A stretch of 64,000 nt of DNA from Paenibacillaceae bacterium (GCA_004134985.1 REGQ01000010.1:62001-126000), one strand, 5' to 3'. Positions 9,518 through 19,130 are shown, counted from the stretch's first letter. Notes: a model not told the origin generated them from the letters alone. Translations and numbers: made by a program.

Positions 9518-9745
9518 CCCTCCTAAAGTTTTGTTGAGCATATACTCCTGGAAAAGACATCGAAACAAAACTGACTTCGAAAGCATACACTTTGTTTTGT
9601 TGAGCATATTCTACTGGAAAAGACATCGAAACAAAACTAACTTCGTAAGCAAACACTTTGTTTTGTTGAGCATAGCTTCCGAGAGTTACATCGAAACAAA
9701 ACTAACTTCGTAAGCATATACTTTGTTTTGTTGAGTATAGCTTGC
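9518..9745. repeat. 66-bp tandem repeat array in the telA leader
   Basis: The core GTTTTGTTGAGCATA occurs at 9528, 9594, 9660 and (as GTTTTGTTGAGTATA) 9725, giving a period of 66, 66 and 65 bp. Each unit also has an inverted counterpart, CGAAACAAAACT. The two right-hand full units are the most alike. The array fills the 251-bp gap between the VWA gene and telA, within the presumed transcript. Confidence 0.9.
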
Positions 9746-9762
9746 TGATTTCATTGTGCGAT

Positions 9763-11451
9763 TTACATTTGGACGTTTAGCAGGTTGCCGATTTTGTACA
9801 CGACATCATCAACATCCGCGTTAATGCTAGCTGCTTCATTAATACTTGAGATGCTCTGGAGCGCCTTGATATCGGCGTTGTAACCAATCGTATATATTGG
9901 GATTTTGTAGGTCTCAATCAATCCTCTGATGTCCTTAAGCGAATGCCCTTCATTCGTCTCCCCGTCGCTCAATACAAAAATGACCGGTTTGAGATCAGGA
10001 TTGAGCGCAATTTCATCTTGCAGCATCTTCATGGCCACCACAATGCCATCGAATGTCGCCGTTCCTCCACTAGCTTGAAGGCTGTTGATCGCGCCTACAA
10101 ACATCGACTGTTGATTCGCATCATACTTTCCAATCGGAAGATTAACAGAAACGGTACTGGAGTAAGAGACAAAACCGATATTATTGTCTCTGCCCAAATA
10201 TTTTTGACCTTTTATTAAAGACTCTTTCAACCGATTCAACGGTTCGCCATCCATACTCCCCGAGACATCAGCAACAAACACAGCCGCGATCGGTTTATTC
10301 CCGTCCTTCTTTTCCTTCCAAAGTCTCTGCGCGGCAGACAAAATGCCACCGTCAACGCTATCCATCTCAGCGCGATAATCATCAAGACCGTTAAAACCCT
10401 TCTTGGAAGCCAACGTCTGGTATTTCTCCTGTTCGACAAACTCGGCAAATTTCTGTATAATTTCAAGTTTTTCTTTAGGCAAATTGCCAAGCGCATACAG
10501 CGGACTGTCATGTCTTACACCAAAAGGAACGAATACATAGCCGCCCTTCAGATCCCCTGCATTGACATAGGTTTGATACTCCAATATAAAAGCATCCAGC
10601 ATCCCTGATTTTGCCGCGTCACGCATTTGAATCGTTGTGGACGCTATAAACGGCACATTGGCCTGGAAGCGCTCGAACCCTTCAACCGCTTTTTGCCCGA
10701 GCAAGTCCGAACTGTCGAATGTTCCCAGCGAGGTTACCAGAAAGTTCAAGCCTGCAGAGCTGGCGAACGGATCGGTGTAACCCATTGCAAGTTCATTATC
10801 CGTAATCGCATCCGTAAGGGTCTTGACGTTAATCGATCCGTACTTCTCTACCAATTCATCATGTTTGGCCTTTGTAAGCACGACACCGGCCACATTCCCT
10901 GTGAGGCGCTTGGTTACAAGCTCGGTTTTGACGCCATGCGCCTTAACCATATCTCCCCATAGCTCATTGGAAGGGGTAAATGCATCAGGTACATGCTTGC
11001 CGGATTTGATATAGTCAGCAGCTGTGCCTGAGGCGATATTGCGAAGTTTCACAGAAGCAGGCTTACCGTTTACGACGATCTTGGCTTTGTTGAACTCTTC
11101 TGCCACTTCTGTCAGCCATCCGTCAATTCCTTTTCCCGCTTTCTCAATCGAAGAGAAGATCTCTACGAAGTTGTTCGTGCTGTTGTCTACCGTAACAGGA
11201 TACTTGGAGATATCCGGCAAGGAATCGCCGACGTCCACAGGATCAAGGTCGATTTGACCCTTTATCGGTTTCTCCATTGATACAGAAATGTTGTTGTAAA
11301 GCTTATCCAGCCGCTTAGCCGCATCTTCCGAAGTAATTTGCTGCTTGGTCTTGCCAACATTGGATGTTAAGCTGGTACCCACAAACACTAGAATAAAAAC
11401 CCCTACGGCAATCGCACCTAACACCATAAAGATTTTGCCTCTACTGGCCAT
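9763..11451 (-). CDS. Membrane-anchored substrate-binding domain fused to a VWA domain
   Basis: About 562 aa. An N-terminal membrane anchor (IFMVLGAIAVGVFILVFVGT) precedes an extracellular region that resembles a type 2 solute-binding protein (about 50-350, for example SVKLRNIASGTAADYIKSGK and PFIASTTIQMRDAAKSGML). A C-terminal von Willebrand factor A domain (about 390-560) has a complete MIDAS: FVADVSGSMDG (DxSxS), a conserved Thr in GGTATFDG and Asp in FVLSDGETNEG. It should bind a metal-coordinated protein partner outside the cell. The ATG at 11449-11451 is preferred because GAGGGGG is 8 nt upstream; the ATG two codons earlier is too close. Middle gene of the operon ending in telA. Function is not established. 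Confidence 0.85.
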   Translation of the reverse strand: MASRGKIFMVLGAIAVGVFILVFVGTSLTSNVGKTKQQITSEDAAKRLDKLYNNISVSMEKPIKGQIDLDPVDVGDSLPDISKYPVTVDNSTNNFVEIFSSIEKAGKGIDGWLTEVAEEFNKAKIVVNGKPASVKLRNIASGTAADYIKSGKHVPDAFTPSNELWGDMVKAHGVKTELVTKRLTGNVAGVVLTKAKHDELVEKYGSINVKTLTDAITDNELAMGYTDPFASSAGLNFLVTSLGTFDSSDLLGQKAVEGFERFQANVPFIASTTIQMRDAAKSGMLDAFILEYQTYVNAGDLKGGYVFVPFGVRHDSPLYALGNLPKEKLEIIQKFAEFVEQEKYQTLASKKGFNGLDDYRAEMDSVDGGILSAAQRLWKEKKDGNKPIAAVFVADVSGSMDGEPLNRLKESLIKGQKYLGRDNNIGFVSYSSTVSVNLPIGKYDANQQSMFVGAINSLQASGGTATFDGIVVAMKMLQDEIALNPDLKPVIFVLSDGETNEGHSLKDIRGLIETYKIPIYTIGYNADIKALQSISSINEAASINADVDDVVYKIGNLLNVQM

Positions 11452-11464
11452 GCTCATCTCCCCC

Positions 11465-12208
11465 TCATTGCTTATAATATTTAGTCTGTTTGATCAATGC
11501 GTCTATTTCTTTCATGCAGGGCATGTCATCGACATCTTTGTAATCGGCGCTGCCTAGCAGCGAAATCTCCAACATCAACTTATCCAGCTTGAGCATTATT
11601 TCCTCATTGGCCCCAAGATACCCTGTAACGTAGGATAAATACTCGTTGTACAGATCGTTTCTCTCTTGAATCAGCCTGCTGGAGAACTTGGAAGTTTGCT
11701 GCTGAGCCGCAAATTTGGCGAACTCTGAAACATCGAATACACTCAGCTTGTTAAGCAGTCCTCTGATGTTCAGATAGAACAACTTTTCAACTTCATACAC
11801 GACCATATTGAACTTCCGGTAACTCAGTTCCGCCGGATCGAAGCGCTGGCTGAGAATGTCCATTAAGGTAATCCTCTTCTTGATAATCCGATCCAGTTGA
11901 TCCTGCGCAAGCGCGATATCCTTTTTAAGCACGGTTACATCTTTGTATTGATTCAGCCCTGCTACATAATCTTCATGTGTTTGGATGGTTTTGACCGGGG
12001 CGACAAGCGGCGGCTTAAACAGCAGCATATAGCTCCAATAAAGCACTACAACGATACTGATAAATAATAACGTTACACCAAAAGCGGTCTGGAAAGCGCT
12101 ATCCCCGCCTATATTCACACCTATGAAACCTGATGACAATATAAAGATGTTCAATGCCACAATTCCAATAATAATCAGCACCAGCTTAACCATCTTCCAG
12201 CTATCCAA
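11465..12208 (-). CDS. Two-TM coiled-coil membrane protein of the TelA/VWA operon
   Basis: About 247 aa, family not recognised. Two N-terminal membrane helices (VKLVLIIIGIVALNIFIL and FGVTLLFISIVVVLYWSYML) are followed by a long helical cytoplasmic part (about 85-245) with coiled-coil character. The layout recalls XpaC-type proteins, which sit next to TelA homologues in B. subtilis (xpaC-yaaN), but I cannot show homology. The frame is open to a GTG at 12217, but AGGGGG abuts that codon; a TTG at 12206-12208 lies 7 nt after it and is preferred. It is 13 bp from the VWA gene and first in the operon. Confidence 0.75.
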   Translation of the reverse strand: MDSWKMVKLVLIIIGIVALNIFILSSGFIGVNIGGDSAFQTAFGVTLLFISIVVVLYWSYMLLFKPPLVAPVKTIQTHEDYVAGLNQYKDVTVLKKDIALAQDQLDRIIKKRITLMDILSQRFDPAELSYRKFNMVVYEVEKLFYLNIRGLLNKLSVFDVSEFAKFAAQQQTSKFSSRLIQERNDLYNEYLSYVTGYLGANEEIMLKLDKLMLEISLLGSADYKDVDDMPCMKEIDALIKQTKYYKQ

Positions 12209-12217
12209 ACTATGCAC

Positions 12218-12589
12218 CCCCTATGCGAATACGACTGCTGAATGGCCTCATCCGTCTTCAGCAAGCAGCTTGCCGCTGGCGTGCTTGACAGGTCAATTGA
12301 AGGTATAACATTTAATACGTGTGTTAATCAGGAAAGATGCATAATGTCTTCGCAGCTGTCAAACTCTTGTATCCGAACAGAGAACAGCCTATTGCAAAGG
12401 ACATCCTCTGCACGCTGTTCTCACAACCCATAATATATGTATATTCGACATGTGATACCTCATTATACCAAAAGTGGTTAAAATCCGACAGTAAAAGTAT
12501 ACGGTCTTGCCGCGCTGAGTTGACTGCCTTTGTTGATGTCCTCGATTTCTAATGCAATCCAACTATTTTCACAAATTTCCAAACAAAAA
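12218..12589 (-). promoter_or_regulatory. Leader region of the TelA/VWA operon with candidate -10 box and hairpin
   Basis: No gene is seen. On the minus strand a TATAAT box (12462-12467) is followed, about 40 nt on, by a 9-bp stem GAGAACAGC/GCTGTTCTC (12414-12422 / 12380-12388) with a small inner AGGA/TCCT pairing. This would give a structured leader of about 250 nt before the first gene. No convincing -35 box is visible, so the promoter is tentative. Confidence 0.3.
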
Positions 12590-12625
12590 CAAGATCAATC
12601 AGAAATTATTTTCTGACTAATCTTG
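12590..12625 (-). terminator. Terminator of the GIY-YIG gene
   Basis: CAAGAT (12590-12595) pairs with ATCTTG (12620-12625), with an inner stem TCAGAA/TTCTGA. Read on the minus strand the hairpin is followed by TTTTTGTTT. It lies about 20 nt after the stop of the gene at 12646-13002. Confidence 0.75.
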
Positions 12626-12645
12626 CTGTCCTTTTCCTTACCGAT

Positions 12646-13002
12646 TCACTTGTAGAATACCTTCTCAACGTTGTACCTGGCCCTCATGTTGTTAATCAGG
12701 TACGTCTCGTAAATATCGCGCTCCACCGGGTTCTCGTTGACATAGACTTCGATTTTATTCACTTCGTCACGATGGTTTTTCATGACCGAAACGGAGTCCT
12801 CAAAGTGCTTCTTGATCCGCGGGCGCAGCTTTCTCGCTTTACCGACAAACAACAGCTCGTCCTTGTCATTGTAGAAGGCAAAGAAGCCGCCTTTTTCCCG
12901 CGTAATCAGATGAAAATCGGTGAAACCGCAAATATGGCTAAGCTGTGGATCAACTTGCTTGAAAATTGTTACATCAGGGGTTGGTATTGTAATACTGATC
13001 AC
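12646..13002 (-). CDS. Small GIY-YIG nuclease-superfamily protein
   Basis: 118 aa, single GIY-YIG-like domain. The region GGFFAFYNDKDELLFVGKAR, followed by KLRPRIKKHF, matches the first part of the UvrC-type GIY-YIG domain: the GIY is replaced by GFF and YIG by FVG, while the K-x-x-x-L-R-x-R-I helix is kept. A later Glu/Tyr-rich segment (ERDIYETYLINNMRARYNV) corresponds to the catalytic Glu helix. Nuclease activity is plausible but unproven, since the two signature tyrosines are changed. The start is GTG at 13000-13002 with AAGGA upstream. It is monocistronic with its own terminator. Confidence 0.8.
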   Translation of the reverse strand: MISITIPTPDVTIFKQVDPQLSHICGFTDFHLITREKGGFFAFYNDKDELLFVGKARKLRPRIKKHFEDSVSVMKNHRDEVNKIEVYVNENPVERDIYETYLINNMRARYNVEKVFYK

Positions 13003-13275
13003 GTATGCTCACGTCCTTTGATTATATCGAATTACATCTTACCATATCACACGCGGCAGCACCACGTAGGATGAACAATCATTGAACCTGCCACACCTAA
13101 CAACTGTATAACAAAGGTTAAAATCCATAACCTGGAGAAGTTGGGATTTATTGGTATAATAACATAAATAAGACCAGCACGAGGCAGCTCCTAGACAGAA
13201 CCACAACACCAGTCTTAAGTATGATTATACAAAAATGAGTGCTAAAGTCAATATTAAACCGTTAAACACCATTAA

Positions 13276-13500
13276 TCAGCATAACAGTCTCGACGGAAGT
13301 TTATATATCCCATGTAATTGCTTTTCTCCGCTTGCTTTTAATTCCACGTCATAGCGACCATATATGTCCATTTTGATTTTATACATTCGTTGCATAATGT
13401 TACGTATTTCGTCCTTTGGGATACAGACAGCAGCTAAAACTGGGTTTAAGGTCTCATCATTGGGATGAGGAAACCCACTCTCATCTATAAAGGCTAACAA
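13276..13500 (-). pseudogene. Truncated DUF3800 protein at the end of the Wadjet operon
   Basis: 74 aa. The N-terminus LAFIDESGFPHPNDE has the D-E-S-G motif that opens DUF3800 proteins (RNase H-like fold, commonly found in defence islands and phages). The family normally exceeds 200 aa, so about two thirds are missing: the reading frame ends at LPSRLLC and no continuation is found in other frames down to 13003. The TTG start at 13498-13500 has GGAGG 8 nt upstream and lies 13 bp after the jetD stop, so it is still coupled to the operon. It is either a decayed fifth gene or an unrelated remnant. The gap 13003-13275 holds no other gene. Confidence 0.6.
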
Positions 13501-13513
13501 AAACTCATCCTCC

Positions 13514-14950
13514 TTAAACTATATCTTCCCAATCCTTAATTAACTGAAGAATCAATTGCTCCTGAAACAGTTTGATACCATTAATCCCCATCGTTCTACA
13601 AAGTGTCTCATCCCAAATGGCTTGTGTCTTCCCCAAGCGAACACACTCATCCTCTGAAAACGATACACACTCTTGATTAGCCTGTTTACATCCATCGACG
13701 TAACTCGATGAGTCAAAATGCCAAGGAACAAAATGCGAGGCATACCTGGATGCCAACACATTACCGATCTCAATGCCTTTAATATCAAAATCACCGGAGT
13801 AATGCAACTTGCCTCGAACCAGCCCTTCATCCATGTACCGGTCCAACAGTCGTAGCGCTGCCGCGCTGGCAGGGCCACTTGTGCAAAGGAGCAATGATCC
13901 ACCACTATCACGCCTACCTGTTTCACCAATCCTGAACGGTTCAACCATGTCTGAAAGCGTAGAAAATACGGCCGGATTTTCCACCACAAATATATTTTCG
14001 ACAGGTAGCAACGCACCGGCAGCCTCCACTTGCCTTAACGACATTATATAAGGCCCGACATCGAAACCTCTCATAAGATTGTAAATATGCACATAAGAAG
14101 AAATATCATCATCCAGTATGCCCGCACGGCGGTATACTTCCCTTGCTGCTAAACTGTCCGTTCCATAGGTTTCATTTGAACATTCGCTTGATTCGTCCCC
14201 ATCTGCTTCGCAAGGAAGCTGCTCGTGCAATGACGAACGTAGCGCCTGAAACAGCAACCGACCAGCAGGAGCGCTTCGATCCAGCGCATGCGGGTTGCCG
14301 GTCGCCATAGCAGCAAGCACCGGCAATCGAATGCCCGCTTGATAAGTTTCGTTGAGTTTTATCCCGCCATTTCGCGCTAGAATTAATTGCCATGCCTGTG
14401 CAGCTTTCACAAGTTCCTGTGCAGCCACTTCTGGGGAACTGCCCCACAACTCCCGTAATGTTCGATAACCAGCTCCATTACCGCTCTTCATACCAGCGAG
14501 CCATTCGGACACAGACTTTTGAAGCTGCACACCGTCATGGACAACCGATTGCTCAACCGTATGAAACAAAGCTTGCCAATCCTGCTCCGCAAGAGATTTC
14601 CGGTCCGACTTGGTCAGCAATTGCGCCCCAGTAAGCATTTCATGCAGTATAGGAATCGTGAAAGGGAAAGCAGACCTCTCAAGCTCCCGTTCAAATTCAG
14701 TTAATGAAATCCGAAGATCAGTACCCGGCTTCCTATACCATCCAAAAAAAGTGTTGATTGTATCGCATTCCTCGGCTGTCGCTTCTCGAATAACAGCATA
14801 ACCACCTGCTTTCCCCAAGCTCGTATAGCGTCCCCATACCGCATGAAGCATCCGAGCAAAGCCGGGTTGTGAGAAATAGGATTTTGCTCTAGCAGTGCGG
14901 TTTCTTGTCTCTTCACTTGAATGAGATCCTCCATGCCTCCACTGGCTCAT
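13514..14950 (-). CDS. jetD: Wadjet type II nuclease subunit JetD (DUF2399 type)
   Basis: 478 aa, nuclease of the Wadjet anti-plasmid system. The C-terminal third resembles the topoisomerase VI/Spo11 Toprim domain that defines DUF2399: the conserved Glu appears in IFVVENPAVFS (near 323) and the acidic D-x-D in LHYSGDFDIKGIEIGNVL (near 382-398). The N-terminal part (about 25-300) is the family's helical DNA- and partner-binding region. In characterised systems this subunit cleaves circular DNA caught by the JetABC SMC complex. The ATG overlaps the jetC stop (ATGA), indicating translational coupling. It is last of the four core genes and full length. Confidence 0.9.
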   Translation of the reverse strand: MSQWRHGGSHSSEETRNRTARAKSYFSQPGFARMLHAVWGRYTSLGKAGGYAVIREATAEECDTINTFFGWYRKPGTDLRISLTEFERELERSAFPFTIPILHEMLTGAQLLTKSDRKSLAEQDWQALFHTVEQSVVHDGVQLQKSVSEWLAGMKSGNGAGYRTLRELWGSSPEVAAQELVKAAQAWQLILARNGGIKLNETYQAGIRLPVLAAMATGNPHALDRSAPAGRLLFQALRSSLHEQLPCEADGDESSECSNETYGTDSLAAREVYRRAGILDDDISSYVHIYNLMRGFDVGPYIMSLRQVEAAGALLPVENIFVVENPAVFSTLSDMVEPFRIGETGRRDSGGSLLLCTSGPASAAALRLLDRYMDEGLVRGKLHYSGDFDIKGIEIGNVLASRYASHFVPWHFDSSSYVDGCKQANQECVSFSEDECVRLGKTQAIWDETLCRTMGINGIKLFQEQLILQLIKDWEDIV

Positions 14951-17900
14951 CGTTGTACGCTTCCGTCTACATATTCCTTGCGAACGCCGTTCCAGCGGTA
15001 GCGGAATAAAGTGACAAAATCAACATCTTTAGGCCGATAAATTTCGTAAATCGCCAGCTTCGGCACAGTGTCAAAGCAGCCCCATAACACTTGCGAGGTC
15101 ATCATATAATCAAAGCCCATATCTGTAAGAAGTTTGAACATGTCGCGCATATTTTCCTCGTCAACCCCGGCAAATGCCTCATCCAACGAAATAAGACGTG
15201 GGGCATCAGGACGTGCATCCGAATACCGGGACCAGGTGGCAGCGAACAACGGAATATACATCGCCATCGCTTTTTCCCCTCCGCTCAGTACATTGAAGCG
15301 AGCATCGGTCAGTGGGCGATAACCTGCTTGTTCTCCTTTTCTGTATTTAAGCTCGAACCGAAACCAGCTGCGGTAATCCAGCACGCGATACAGATGTTGA
15401 CGGAGTGATTCCTGTTCCTCTTGCGCAGACTGCTTGGCTCTTGCAATTTGCGCTCTGAAATGCTGAATCATCGCATCAATTTCATCTTCCCGAAGCCGAT
15501 GCGAATCGCGCTTGAGCATATCCACCAGGTCAAGAACGTCCAACTGTTGATCCCCAATTGCCGGTTTCGGCTCCCATTCCAGCTTCAACCGCAAACCACT
15601 CGACGTATCCCGTTCCTCCATCAGTTTGTTCATTTCCCGAACCCACTGTTCTGCCCGATGAATTCGCTGCCGGATCGCTTTGCCAACACTTCGCAAAATG
15701 ATTTCCTCATACAGTTCGCGATCTTTCTCACTTAACAATGCACTTTGCTCTGTCTCCTGCTCCTCCAATTCCTCAAGGAGCGTCTGCGGCGGGAGGGGTT
15801 GATGGGGATTTCTCATCGAGAGCAGCGATAAGCGGCCTGTCGTCTCATCCGTCACCGTTTCCAGCACGTATTCTGTCAAAAGCATTCGTGCCGTATTAAA
15901 TTGCTCCAATAACCTGTTCAATATATTCTCGGCAATCCTTCCTGCAAACAGTGTCTCATATTGCCGTCTAATTTCTTTAGCTTGTACATACACGGAAGCT
16001 GCATCCGTTTGAACCTGCTCCGTTACCATTTTGCCACGCCACTCAGCAACGAGGCCACGGTTCAGTTCCGACAGCAATTGTTCCAAAACTCGCTCCAGCA
16101 TTAACCGCAGCTCTTCCGCCTGTTCGTTCAGCAAGACCAGCTGCGCTTCCGCTCGTACCGCTCTGTTGTTAGCCTCCTCAAGCATCCGGTCCTGCTCCTT
16201 GCTGCGAATCTGCAGAGACGTTCGCTCGGCGCGCAGTTCCTCCAGCTTTCTCGCAACATCAGCCAGTCCAAGATCTTCGATTAGCTCCCTTAGCGTCTTC
16301 ACTTCCGCGCGCTGACTCCGCCTGCGCTCATCCAGTTCATCTGCGAGCGCCTCTTCATCCTCCACATCCAATACGACCGACTCAAGCTCATCCAGCATAC
16401 GCTCCTGCACGGCATACTCATCCCGATACCGCCTCCAGGCGGAATGGAGCTCGGAAAGCGCTGACTCATAGTCACGAATGACGGTTACAGCTTCTGCAAG
16501 ATCCTTCTCTCGCTTTAACTTTGTCCACCTTGCGGTGAGTGCTAGCAATTGTCTTTGAAGTTCACGCCACTGCGCCGACTTCTCCTTGAATCGCTCAATT
16601 GCACGCTCTTCTTGATGAACGGCTGCCTGCAGACGGTAATCCGCCGCCTGCAATTCATTTGCATTTAAAACCAACTCAGCGCCATTGGGGAACAAGTCAC
16701 GTTCCTCTGCCAGTTGACGCTCCGCGGCCAAACGCTGGGCAAGCTGCTCCTCCATATCATTTAATCTGACATCCATTGCCGCAATCGCCTCATGCAATCT
16801 CGCAATTGTAAGCATTCTGGTCCGCTCGCGTGTTTCCTTGCCAATAAATTCCGCACGCTGCTTCACATTCGTTTTGCCTACTAGCGGGCCAAGCCGGTAA
16901 GAGCCGTCGCCAGAAATAATTCCATGCCAGTCCCCATCATGGAGGAAGCTGACGGTTTCATCCCACAAAAAACTTCTCAGCACGGTGTCCACTGCAGCAC
17001 TTGTCAAGCCACTGCCTTCATGGGGTGATGCAACCAGAACCTCCGCAAGTGTGTAACCAAATTCAATCGGACTCGGTATTATCCACATTTCTTCTTCGCC
17101 GAGATCACATTGGCTCACTAGTCCGTCAGGGGAAATCCACGCATCCAACAAGCCGGAGCGCTCCAGCGCCTCTTCAATTTTTACCTTTGTTTCCTCTGTT
17201 ACATGCGGTTTAAAATCACAAACGGCAAACAGTGGCGCGCCACTCAACTGCCCCTTTCCGGAGCGATGATGCATTCGAGCCTCGCTTCTTCCCGGTTCCG
17301 GCTCCCGCCGCTGCTCCCAACTGCGCTTCTCCTTAACTAACTCTTCACGCTCATCATGCAAGGCAGCTCGCTGTTTTTCAAGGCCGAGCCTTCGTTCGAC
17401 CATAGCTTCACGGGCGATATTGTACCGCTTCAGGAGCGGCTCGCGAATCGCTTCAATCGATGTTTGATGCCAATCATATTGACGAATCGCACCGAACGTC
17501 TCCCGAATCGCCTCATCGTCAAATACAAGCTGCTCCAATTCACTTTGCCAGTCGACAAGCTCATCCTTCAATGCTTCCTTCTGTTCATCAAGCTGTCTTT
17601 CCTTATTCCCCCGTTCGCGCTCCATCTCATCACGCACGCGGCTCGCCTCGCCCAATTCAAGTTCCCGTTCCTTAACCAGCGCTGCAGCCGACTGCTCCTC
17701 AGAAGCCTTGACCAAGGCCAGTTCCACTGATGACCGGTGCTGACGTATATCCCTTTTCCACGTCTCTCTCCAGCTATCATCTGCAGGCACATCGCTCATC
17801 CAGGATCGGTGATAAACAGGATGGCTGGAAAACTCCATATCACCAGCCATCTTCTCCAGTTCATCCAGCAGATCCCGTTGTTCCCGCTCCGCAGAAGACT

Positions 17901-19113
17901 TTTTGCTGTCGGCAGCCTCTATATCCCGTTTCAGTCGTTCCTGTTTAAACCGCCCTTTGGAAGCTTTCACTTTCGACCTCTCCAACTGTTTCTCCGTATC
18001 CTCCAATGCTTTCGTCGCCGTTTCGAATTCCCGCTGCTTGCCGATCGCCTCGTGCTTCTCCAACACGCCGCGCTCAGTATCAATTTCTTCCACCCTGTTG
18101 CGAAGGCCGCCTATACTCGTCAAAGTTGCCTCTTTGTCATGTTGCGCTTGGCCCAGCGCCTCCTCTGAAACCTTCACCCTTGAGGCGACTTCATCATAAG
18201 AAACTTTGGCATCGATCATCTCCCCTGATCGAGCATAGAGAATATGCTTATTATATAAATCGTACCTCTCCTGGAGTTTCAGCATTTCGCCGCGGTGCAT
18301 TTTAATCTCATCCAGCCGGTCGGCCAGTTGGTCCATATCCTCCAGCACTTCTGAGAGCGGCCGCAGTTCATCCTCGAGAAGCGGCGGCAGCGCTTGATGG
18401 AGAATCTCATAAATTGCCGTCGGTTTAAAATCCTTCGACAGCTTGGGGCTGCGCAATTGGATCATCAACTGCAGCAAATCCTGATAGGCATCCGCATCCG
18501 CAAATCCGAAAATTTGCTTGTTCACCAAATCCTGATACGACTTCTGATCGTTTACCACCTGACCGCCATTGCCGATTTTCAGTTCAAGCTCCTTGCGGTC
18601 AAGCGGTATGCGCTGTTCATCTTCCAAATACCGGTTACGATCATACAGCCAGAAATCATGCCCGATGCGCCTGCCGTCTTCCAGCAAAAATCCCCAAAAC
18701 TGCACCTGAGCCGCATTTCTTCTCGCGCGCAATCCAATGCCGACTGTCTTGAAGGCGCCTGTCCGCCCATGTTTGAATTCCATCCATAAATAGCCGGTAG
18801 TATCAGTTTTGCCGCCTTCCTCTTCACCTAGCAAGTAGTATTCAATGCGCCGGTCCCGCGAGCCAAAAGGATCCAGCCGGTGTGCCCGTTTGTCCCCGTC
18901 CAGCACGAGCGGCAGAAAGCTCTGCATCGTGACTGATTTGCCCGAACCATTCGCACCGCGAAGGATCAGCCGGCCTTCCTCCAGCTGAAAATCTTCCTCA
19001 TCGTAATACCAAAAATTCAGGATACCGACGCGGTTCATTTGCCATCTAGCCATCCCCAGACTACCTGTCTCCTTACTCACAGTCTCCTGTTCCAACAGAT
19101 CCGGTCCCACCAT
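14947..19113 (-). CDS. jetC: Wadjet type II SMC-like ATPase JetC
   Basis: About 1388 aa, MukB-like SMC ATPase. The Walker A is LILRGANGSGKSVTMQSFLP near residue 70. Long coiled coils fill about 280-1150, and the C-terminal head carries the ABC signature FNVLSGGEKAMAMYIPL followed by Walker B PRLISLDEAFAGVDEENM. In Wadjet the motor extrudes DNA loops and senses small circular molecules. The frame extends to a TTG overlapping the jetB stop, but that lies upstream of the ribosome binding site; the ATG at 19111-19113 has AGGAGG 6 nt upstream and is preferred. The protein is intact: no frameshift interrupts the coiled coils. Confidence 0.93.
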   Translation of the reverse strand: MVGPDLLEQETVSKETGSLGMARWQMNRVGILNFWYYDEEDFQLEEGRLILRGANGSGKSVTMQSFLPLVLDGDKRAHRLDPFGSRDRRIEYYLLGEEEGGKTDTTGYLWMEFKHGRTGAFKTVGIGLRARRNAAQVQFWGFLLEDGRRIGHDFWLYDRNRYLEDEQRIPLDRKELELKIGNGGQVVNDQKSYQDLVNKQIFGFADADAYQDLLQLMIQLRSPKLSKDFKPTAIYEILHQALPPLLEDELRPLSEVLEDMDQLADRLDEIKMHRGEMLKLQERYDLYNKHILYARSGEMIDAKVSYDEVASRVKVSEEALGQAQHDKEATLTSIGGLRNRVEEIDTERGVLEKHEAIGKQREFETATKALEDTEKQLERSKVKASKGRFKQERLKRDIEAADSKKSSAEREQRDLLDELEKMAGDMEFSSHPVYHRSWMSDVPADDSWRETWKRDIRQHRSSVELALVKASEEQSAAALVKERELELGEASRVRDEMERERGNKERQLDEQKEALKDELVDWQSELEQLVFDDEAIRETFGAIRQYDWHQTSIEAIREPLLKRYNIAREAMVERRLGLEKQRAALHDEREELVKEKRSWEQRREPEPGRSEARMHHRSGKGQLSGAPLFAVCDFKPHVTEETKVKIEEALERSGLLDAWISPDGLVSQCDLGEEEMWIIPSPIEFGYTLAEVLVASPHEGSGLTSAAVDTVLRSFLWDETVSFLHDGDWHGIISGDGSYRLGPLVGKTNVKQRAEFIGKETRERTRMLTIARLHEAIAAMDVRLNDMEEQLAQRLAAERQLAEERDLFPNGAELVLNANELQAADYRLQAAVHQEERAIERFKEKSAQWRELQRQLLALTARWTKLKREKDLAEAVTVIRDYESALSELHSAWRRYRDEYAVQERMLDELESVVLDVEDEEALADELDERRRSQRAEVKTLRELIEDLGLADVARKLEELRAERTSLQIRSKEQDRMLEEANNRAVRAEAQLVLLNEQAEELRLMLERVLEQLLSELNRGLVAEWRGKMVTEQVQTDAASVYVQAKEIRRQYETLFAGRIAENILNRLLEQFNTARMLLTEYVLETVTDETTGRLSLLSMRNPHQPLPPQTLLEELEEQETEQSALLSEKDRELYEEIILRSVGKAIRQRIHRAEQWVREMNKLMEERDTSSGLRLKLEWEPKPAIGDQQLDVLDLVDMLKRDSHRLREDEIDAMIQHFRAQIARAKQSAQEEQESLRQHLYRVLDYRSWFRFELKYRKGEQAGYRPLTDARFNVLSGGEKAMAMYIPLFAATWSRYSDARPDAPRLISLDEAFAGVDEENMRDMFKLLTDMGFDYMMTSQVLWGCFDTVPKLAIYEIYRPKDVDFVTLFRYRWNGVRKEYVDGSVQR

Positions 19114-19130
19114 TTGTTTCCTCCTTGCCT

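Noticed and set aside
9518-9745. CRISPR array
   Set aside because: Units of 66 bp are similar along their whole length; there are no unique spacers.
14947-19113. SbcC/RecN-type repair ATPase
   Set aside because: The neighbours and lengths match Wadjet type II; no SbcD or RecN-type partner is present.
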